64,000 nt of DNA, from contig QJPP01001695.1 in assembly GCA_003996215.1 (NCBI GenBank), forward strand, positions 310,001 through 374,000, written 5' to 3'. The notes under the pieces were generated by a model. That model searched no databases, was not told the origin of the DNA, and saw only the letters and a program-made list of their open reading frames with translations. Below, piece by piece: positions 58,455 through 64,000 of the stretch. Both the position numbers and the translations under genes were made by a program. Position 1 is the first letter of the stretch, and every line of letters begins with the position of its first letter. This stretch comes from Jaltomata sinuosa (Eukaryota; Streptophyta; Magnoliopsida; Solanales; Solanaceae).

Positions 58455-59285
58455 AGGAGTAGTATTTAGCACCGATTTGGATTGGGTGAGAGTACCCTCA
58501 ATCCCAGAACTACGTGCCACTGTAGGTTGCCCTCTTTGGCTTATTATGACAGCATCCTTGTATGACATGGTTCTAACTTTGGACAGTTAGGACAACCCTT
58601 TTCAGTGGGGGTACATGACACTGGACTCTATGTAACTCAGCATGGTTTATGTTGGTTAAGAGAAACTCCCACATGATCATTTTAGAACTATGAAGCTATA
58701 TGACTCTTTACTTTGAACATAAGTTTTCCTTCATGTCTTATGTGCCTTATCTTAATACTTATTCATGTCCTTTCTTTATGTAACAAGTCATTTTAAGTAT
58801 GTTTTAATGGTTTTTATCATGTTCATTCCTCTCTCTCATACTCGGTACATCCTCTAGTACTGACCCTTTTTATGTGTTGCATCCTTTGATAATGCAGATT
58901 TAAGTGTTCCTTCTCAGACCCTTGGCTAGAGCTCCCCGACCACTTTCTGTCAGTTGTTGGTGAGTTCTCTTAGATCAAGGACTAGTTATGTTTTTAGTCG
59001 GTGTTAGCTATTGTATTTTCCACACTTCGAGTTAGCTAGGGTCTTGTCCTAGCAACTCTTTATGTCACGAGTAGAGGCTTTTAAGACATAGATAGCTTTT
59101 GAGTCTCTTTCTGGATTTTCTATTCCTATTTGACTTGATTATCCATTTTTGTGATTTCGGATTTATCTATTATGCTTCCACTTATATTTTGTTGTGCTTG
59201 AGAATGCTATGACCAAGATTTTGCTTGGGGCACTTATGGTCCCAAGTCCCGTGTTACATCTAGGGGGTAACCTCAAGGCGTGACA
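57124..59285 (+). repeat. J 3' LTR
   Basis: From TGTAACACCCCAGAAAATG to GGCGTGACA. It differs from the 5' LTR by substitutions, a 21-bp loss of the donor-like site near 57857, a loss of about 12 bp in the palindrome cluster near 57560 and gain of a (TA)25 run. Confidence 0.92.
58401..58450. repeat. (TA)25 microsatellite
   Basis: Fifty bases of perfect TA. The sister LTR has only TATATATATG at the same place (from about 53551), so the run grew after insertion of J. Confidence 0.97.
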
Positions 59286-59290
59286 GGATA

Positions 59291-59455
59291 TGGTTCAACC
59301 AATTCCTTCTCCCTTGCTAGATGTCTCAAGATTCAAACTTGTACCTGCAAATTCAGTAGCTAAGACCAAGTTGTTAGCACTTATATAACAAAATAGTAAA
59401 ACCAAAAATTAGAAGGTTGCTAATTTTCAAGTCCCTGACAACGGCACCAAAAACT
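59291..59455 (-). other. I leader and primer-binding site
   Basis: Noncoding leader of Athila I, separated from its gag by J. The primer site TGGTGCCGTTGTCAGGGA (59449-59432, minus strand) is tRNA-Asp-like. Confidence 0.8.
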
Positions 59456-59928
59456 TATTATTTCCAAGTGCACATGCAAGTGTACATGGTCGTGCAAGTA
59501 ATAAAGTGGCTCTTGCAAGCCGAATATGGATCCCACAGAAACTTGGTGTTTAGCATATCATCCAACTTAATTATTACTGTTGAAGTTAAAAAAGTGCGAT
59601 TCGAAACCACGAAGAGTTTAAGTTTTTCTTTTGTAACTTAAATACTAAAAATAACAACGATATTAAATTCATATTGCAAACAATATATGGAGAGATCAAG
59701 GGTTGAGGCATTTACTTCACATTCATGCATAACTATGGTTTGTAGCCGGTGTTTGTATTTATCATGATTGCTGATCTACGGGGTTGATATTACATCTTTG
59801 GAATGGTCATCCACTAAGTCATATACCCAAATTAATCTCACAACTACATCATTGAGCGGGGATGTGAGTCTTTAATTTGGATGCATTAAACTACATTCCC
59901 GTTTCATTAACCAAATAGGACATTTAGG
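59456..59928 (-). repeat. I 5' LTR, truncated by K
   Basis: Collinear with 46356-46812: CAAGTAATAAAGTGGCTCTTGCAAG, shown as AAGTAATAAAGTGGCTC at both places, and AACCAAAT(A/G)GG near the break. It stops where K begins. Confidence 0.85.
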
Positions 59929-62066
59929 TGTAACACCCCACACGTTTGAACGTGGATTAACTCATGCCTTTGGGATAATACTAAGAGTACCTTACATGTT
60001 ATGGAGGATGTTTTATGAGGTATTTTAAATGCATGATGGTCATATGTTATGTTTTGAAGTCAAGCAAGTTGCAAATAAAAGTCGGAGAAAGTTATTGTAA
60101 ATTCCTATAAGGAATTCTTTTAAAGTTTGGGTGAAATGTCTTGCTGGTTTTATCCAATATATAGCTAATTAGTGGGGGCCCAACCTTCCAAATTGAAGGT
60201 CTACGAGTCTAGTTTCCAACGCATCAAACTGTTTATTCATATGACCTTAGAATAGAGATATATTCCTATTTTCGTAAGACTGCACAAACAGGCACGTCAA
60301 GGTGTGGCCAAGTCGGTGGAATAGATATATATTGAGATTTTTGCCTTTAAAATTCATTTTCTCTTAAAATTATTTCGTCCAAGCTCTGAGAAACAGCTGA
60401 ATCTCTCCCTAGAACAAAATACTCCCTAAAGTTTGCAAACTAGAGCTTAAGGGCTTCACAAAAGTTGTTCTACACGTTAAGCTCGTCGTCTTGACCTAGT
60501 TTTCTCCGTGTTTAGTGTGGTGCTTCTATTTTGGGGTGTGGGCAGCGAGATTTATGGGGGATTATTGACATTGGGAAGTATCTATGGAGTTGTATTGGTA
60601 AGGTAAGGATCTCGTACACTTATCTATTTGTTAAAACGAGATTCTAAGCTTTTAGTTTTGAAAATTCATACTTGCCGATGACTTGTAGTATTTTCTTGTT
60701 GGGTTTTGCTTTGTTTGTTGTTACTGCAAGGAGGCATATTTTTTAGCATTTAAATTCAGTTCCTTTTTTCAAGAAAAAGTTCCCCCTATGACCCTCCTTC
60801 GTAATTACATGTTCTAGTATCAATTTTACAACTTCCCGAACCACAAAGTGGTGTTTTGGAAACCATGTCTTTGAACACCCCCTTTTATCTTATTAAGTTT
60901 GGTTAATATTGTTGTGTACTGATGGTGTTAAGGTTATGAATGGTTTGGGGAGTTTGTGTGATTCTTATTGGAGTTGCGTACGATAGTTATTGAATTGAAT
61001 AACGTCAATTACACCTTGTTATATTGCCTCGGGAACTCAGCTCTCCTTCGAGATGTTGTTGGAATATCTTCGTTGGATATAGCTGTTGGTTATTATTTTT
61101 TTGGCCTAATTTTTTGCTTTAGACTTGGCTGGTCGCGGGTGTGGCATTAACGCCTTATCGATTGGCTTTGGCTTATTCTTGCAGCCTTATTGATCCTCGT
61201 ACTTGTTACTTTACCTTTGGTTAGTCAAGATTCCTAGAGACACCTTTGGGGCTTCGGTTAAAAAGTGTGTTAAGGCTTTCTTTTCACTTTTTGGAGTGAC
61301 CTTTAAGGCCAAAGCTTATATAGCCTATATAACGTCATTATTCGACTTGTGGCCCTATAGTATTGAGCTTTTCTCCACAGCATGATATAGCAATTATCAG
61401 CAGCACTCTATTCCTTACCTAGAAGCCTAGAAAAGCATGGTATGGTTCCATTGAGGTCACCTGTGATTACATAATATTATTGTGTTGCTTTTATCATCTT
61501 ATTGTCGCCTATCGACTTGTTTTGGCCTCAGCAGACACTGACATTGCAGGGTTTTGGAGCCTACATTGTGGTTACTATTACTGTGCCTTTGGGCCGGGCA
61601 GCCGTACCTATGGGATCGGTAGGTTGTACCTATAGGGCAGAAATCACATGTTATTACCATGCCTTTGGGCCGGGTAGACCGTACCTACGAGATGGGCAGG
61701 CTGTACCTACGGGACAATAACTTCATTATATTACCACACCTTTGGGCCAGGCAGACCATACCTATAGGACGGGCAGGCTGTACCTATGAGGCAACACTTA
61801 TATAGTACCACAGAGCCTCAGAGTTGTACTGATTCACGACACATGTACATTCAGACAGTTCAAATCAGATTATCACTGGGTCCAGGTAAGGGGCTATTAT
61901 GGGTATTTAGCGACTGTTTGAACTCTTTAGGACTTATAGCAATGGTGTGTCATTTGTACCTGCCAGGCTTATGGGGGCCAGGTCAAGTTATTATTTGCTA
62001 CGTGTTTTAATGCTTTATTATTGTAGAAAGGTAAGGTACTCTACTTATATGTTCCTCCTACGCTAT
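59929..62066 (+). repeat. K LTR (Tekay-like), interrupted by L
   Basis: Opens TGTAACACCCCACACGTTTG at 59929. TATATAT-like box at about 60322-60332. A three-copy 76-bp repeat lies at 61586-61812. No coding domain is visible before L interrupts it at 62067. Whether K is a solo LTR or part of a full element cannot be seen. Confidence 0.75.
61586..61812 (+). repeat. Three-copy ~76-bp tandem repeat in K LTR
   Basis: Copies start at 61586, 61662 and 61739 with CCTTTGGGCC. Each contains CCGTACCTA and, about 25 bp later, GTACCTA(T/C)(A/G/GG), so the unit itself has an internal twofold repeat. Chance ORF 61502-61720 overlaps it. Confidence 0.8.
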
Positions 62067-64000
62067 TGTAACACCTCGAAAATAAAACTAGCTTTCTATG
62101 TTTATACCTATGAAAAATTTCATGTATCCAGGAATTACGGGTCCAAACCACAGACCGTGGTTAGAACCACGAGTCATGGAATGGAATCGTGGTTTGACTC
62201 CTGCAGTTCAACTTCTATTCTGAGAACCACGGGATGATTCTACGGATCGTATTTTGGACCATGGACCATACTTTCAACTCGTGGAACCTAAACCAGAAGT
62301 TAGTACTTTCCCCAAGAACTACGACTCAGGCCTACGGACCGTAGTTCATTCTATGGCCCGTCCTGTTGACTCGTAGTTCCTCATCTGTAGCTTGAATGCT
62401 GAGCCTAGAACTATGGCTCAGGTCTGCAGGTCGTAGTCCAGTTGACTCAAGGTTCGCCTTCTGTAGTCTAACTCTATGGCCAGGAACCAAGAGTGGAAAC
62501 CACAAGCCGTGGTTTGGTTTACGACTCGTGGAATCCATCCGTGATTCTTGGAAGTCGACTTTTTCCAGCTTTTTCTTAATTAAGTCCCAAGGGTATTTTA
62601 GTCATTACACACCCTTTTAACTCCTAAGTGAGGTCGTTTTGGCCATTCTTAGCATGATTTCTAAACCTATTATCCTAAATCCCTTCTCATTACCTCATTC
62701 ATCTACCAACTTAGGAAAAGAACTCATTCAAGCTCCAAATTCAAGTCTCCTCTTCTTTTAAATTTCAGTTGGGTTAGCTTAAATTAAGGTATATGGGTAT
62801 TCAATAAGGAAATACCTTCACCTTTATGCCCAAAACCCCAATCTTCTATATTGAATTTATGGATTTCTAAACTTGGGTTCTTACCCAAATTGGGGGAAAT
62901 TGATGGGCTTTGTTTTAAAGTATAAATTCATGACTTCATATTCATTATCCATGTTTTAATTGAGGTTTCTTAAGTGCTTATAAAAGCCTATATGATTGAT
63001 GATGAATTCTAGCATGATTTCATTGAGTTGCATGTCTTCAAGTAAAATTGGTATGTTTAGATAACATGACCTCTAATTTCATGAAATTGCATGCCTAATT
63101 CTTTAAACTATGATTTTTGAAAGAAAAGTATATTTTGAATTATGGTTATGCAAAGCTTTAAGACTCATAATTTATGAATTGCATGGCATGAGATATGTCC
63201 TTATGCTTTTCCAACAGTTTTGGATATTACATACGTGCCTATGTTTAATGAAAGGTTTGGCATCCAGATATGTCTATCTAAGTTATGAACAGTTTTGACA
63301 TCAAATATATCACAAGTATTATGAGCTATATGTATATGTTTTGGGTAGTATTTAGCACCGAACAACGAGGGTTCAATTACCTAAGTCCAAAAACTATGTT
63401 GCCAGTGTAGGTTATGTATTGCCCGATGGGCTTATGAAAGTGGTTTCACTCTTTATTATCACGGTGCCCTTGTCTTAGTGGGGCATAGGGCAGCTTTTCC
63501 AACTAGGGTGATATAGTTGGATTATGGTGTTCTCTACCTTGGCAGGGTTCAAAACAACTTTGCTAATTAGAGTTATATAGTTAGATATCATGTAGGTCAC
63601 ATGGTCTATTGTCGGTTATAAGAAACTCCCGTACGAAAACTTTTTAGATTAAGTTATATGATATCCTATTTTTGAAAGTTGATCTTCCATTTTCATGCCT
63701 TATGTTTAACTATTATTTTACTCATGAATTCTCTTGTTATGCATGGTTTCAGTCTTTCAAGCATGATTCAAGCATGTTTACATTTATTGTTGTATAAACT
63801 CATATATTCAGTACATCCTATAGTACTGACGCATTTTGTGCTACATCCTTTTACGATGCAGATTTAGGCATCTGCCCTAAGACTCGTGGCTAGACTATGC
63901 CAGACATTCAGCTGAGTATTGGTGAGCCCTCATTATTGGAGGAGTAGAGTTAGAGCGTCCATTATTATGCTTTCATCTAAGATTTTGAGTTAGCTGGGGT
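62067..64000 (+). repeat. L LTR (D/J family), runs off the window
   Basis: From TGTAACACCTCGAAAATAAAAC. It shows the palindrome series (CCACAGACCGTGG at 62149-62161, CTACGGACCGTAG at 62332-62344), donor-like AAG|GTATAT (62786-62794) and a hairpin TACATC-CTTTTAC-GATGCA (63842-63860). By comparison with J it should end about 100-200 bp beyond base 64000. Preceding bases gctat (62062-62066) are the candidate duplication. Confidence 0.85.

Larger units (their letters stand above)
52229..59285 (+). mobile_element. Non-autonomous chromovirus-derived element J
   Basis: Two LTRs (2165 and 2162 bp) flank 2.73 kb that holds a primer site, a gag remnant with zinc knuckles, about 1.6 kb of unrecognised sequence, the last part of a chromodomain and a polypurine tract. 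The duplication GGATA is perfect (52224-52228 and 59286-59290). No protease, RT, RNase H or integrase is present. The LTRs are of the D/L family type but diverged. Confidence 0.9.
46356..59928 (-). mobile_element. Athila-type element I, gag-protease only, split by J and cut by K
   Basis: Minus strand: 5' LTR (59928-59456), tRNA-Asp-like primer site, leader, gag, protease, the GGGAGGCAACCC motif, a long noncoding tract and 3' LTR (47914-46356). No RT, RNase H or integrase is present between protease (ends about 49845) and the motif at 49761. J (52229-59285) lies between leader and gag. The 5' LTR is interrupted at 59928 by K. Confidence 0.82.

Noticed and set aside
58375..58590. 71-codon frame starting near the TA repeat
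   Set aside because: It is the (TA)25 run translated as alternating Ile/Tyr inside an LTR; no gene.
61502..61720. 72-codon frame in K
   Set aside because: It overlaps the tandem repeat and shows no family features.

Overview
This window looks like gene-poor, heterochromatic DNA of a flowering plant. Almost every base can be assigned to LTR retrotransposons of the Ty3/gypsy type. Two lineages alternate: Athila-like elements (tRNA-Asp-like primer site, 'Transposase_32'/env-like ORF remnants after integrase) and Del/Tekay-like chromoviruses (initiator-Met-type primer site, chromodomain after integrase, LTRs opening TGTAACACC or ending TGTAACGAC/TGTAATAAT). The LTR styles resemble those of Solanaceae (tomato, potato, pepper relatives); that placement is inference. 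I found no convincing host gene, tRNA, rRNA or CRISPR array. All coding regions are broken by stops, frameshifts and deletions.

Layout. 1-7301: Athila A1, minus strand, its 3' end outside the window. 7302-8625: minus-strand chromovirus pol fragment. 8640-15531: chromovirus B, plus strand, gag to 3' LTR, no 5' LTR. 15532-20872: 3' half of Athila A2, plus strand. 20873-21132: RNase H fragment C, minus strand. 21133-21505: unidentified LTR-like piece. 21506-46355: chromovirus E, minus strand, split by three later insertions. Inside E lie D (21543-30508, complete, TSD CTACT), F (32496-45147, minus, TSD CACGA/CACAA, itself carrying Athila A3 at 37166-42725) and, starting at 46356, Athila I. Athila I (46356-59928, minus) contains J (52229-59285, TSD GGATA) and is cut by K (59929), which is cut by L (62067 to the window end). 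The visible nesting is four deep: E > I > K > L.

How the parts work together. D and B still show gag, protease, RT, RNase H, integrase and chromodomain, but catalytic residues are lost. J (gag zinc knuckles plus a chromodomain tail only) and I (gag plus protease only) lack RT and integrase. J has paired LTRs of near-equal length, PBS, PPT and a perfect TSD, and so was probably mobilised in trans.

The most interesting signals are not genes. (1) Most LTR families here have their own cluster of short CpG-containing palindromes (CCACGG-A-CCGTGG, CCGCTATAGCGG, ATCGCGA types, ATGCGAAGTGCA types), in several cases just upstream of a TATA box. (2) In Athila A1 and A3 the same family motif recurs internally, between integrase and the env-like ORF, where a second promoter would be needed. 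(3) A hairpin TGCATC-N7-GATGCA is kept in LTR families that otherwise differ. (4) D/J/L LTRs carry a splice-donor-like AG|GTATGT, and D has an acceptor just before gag.
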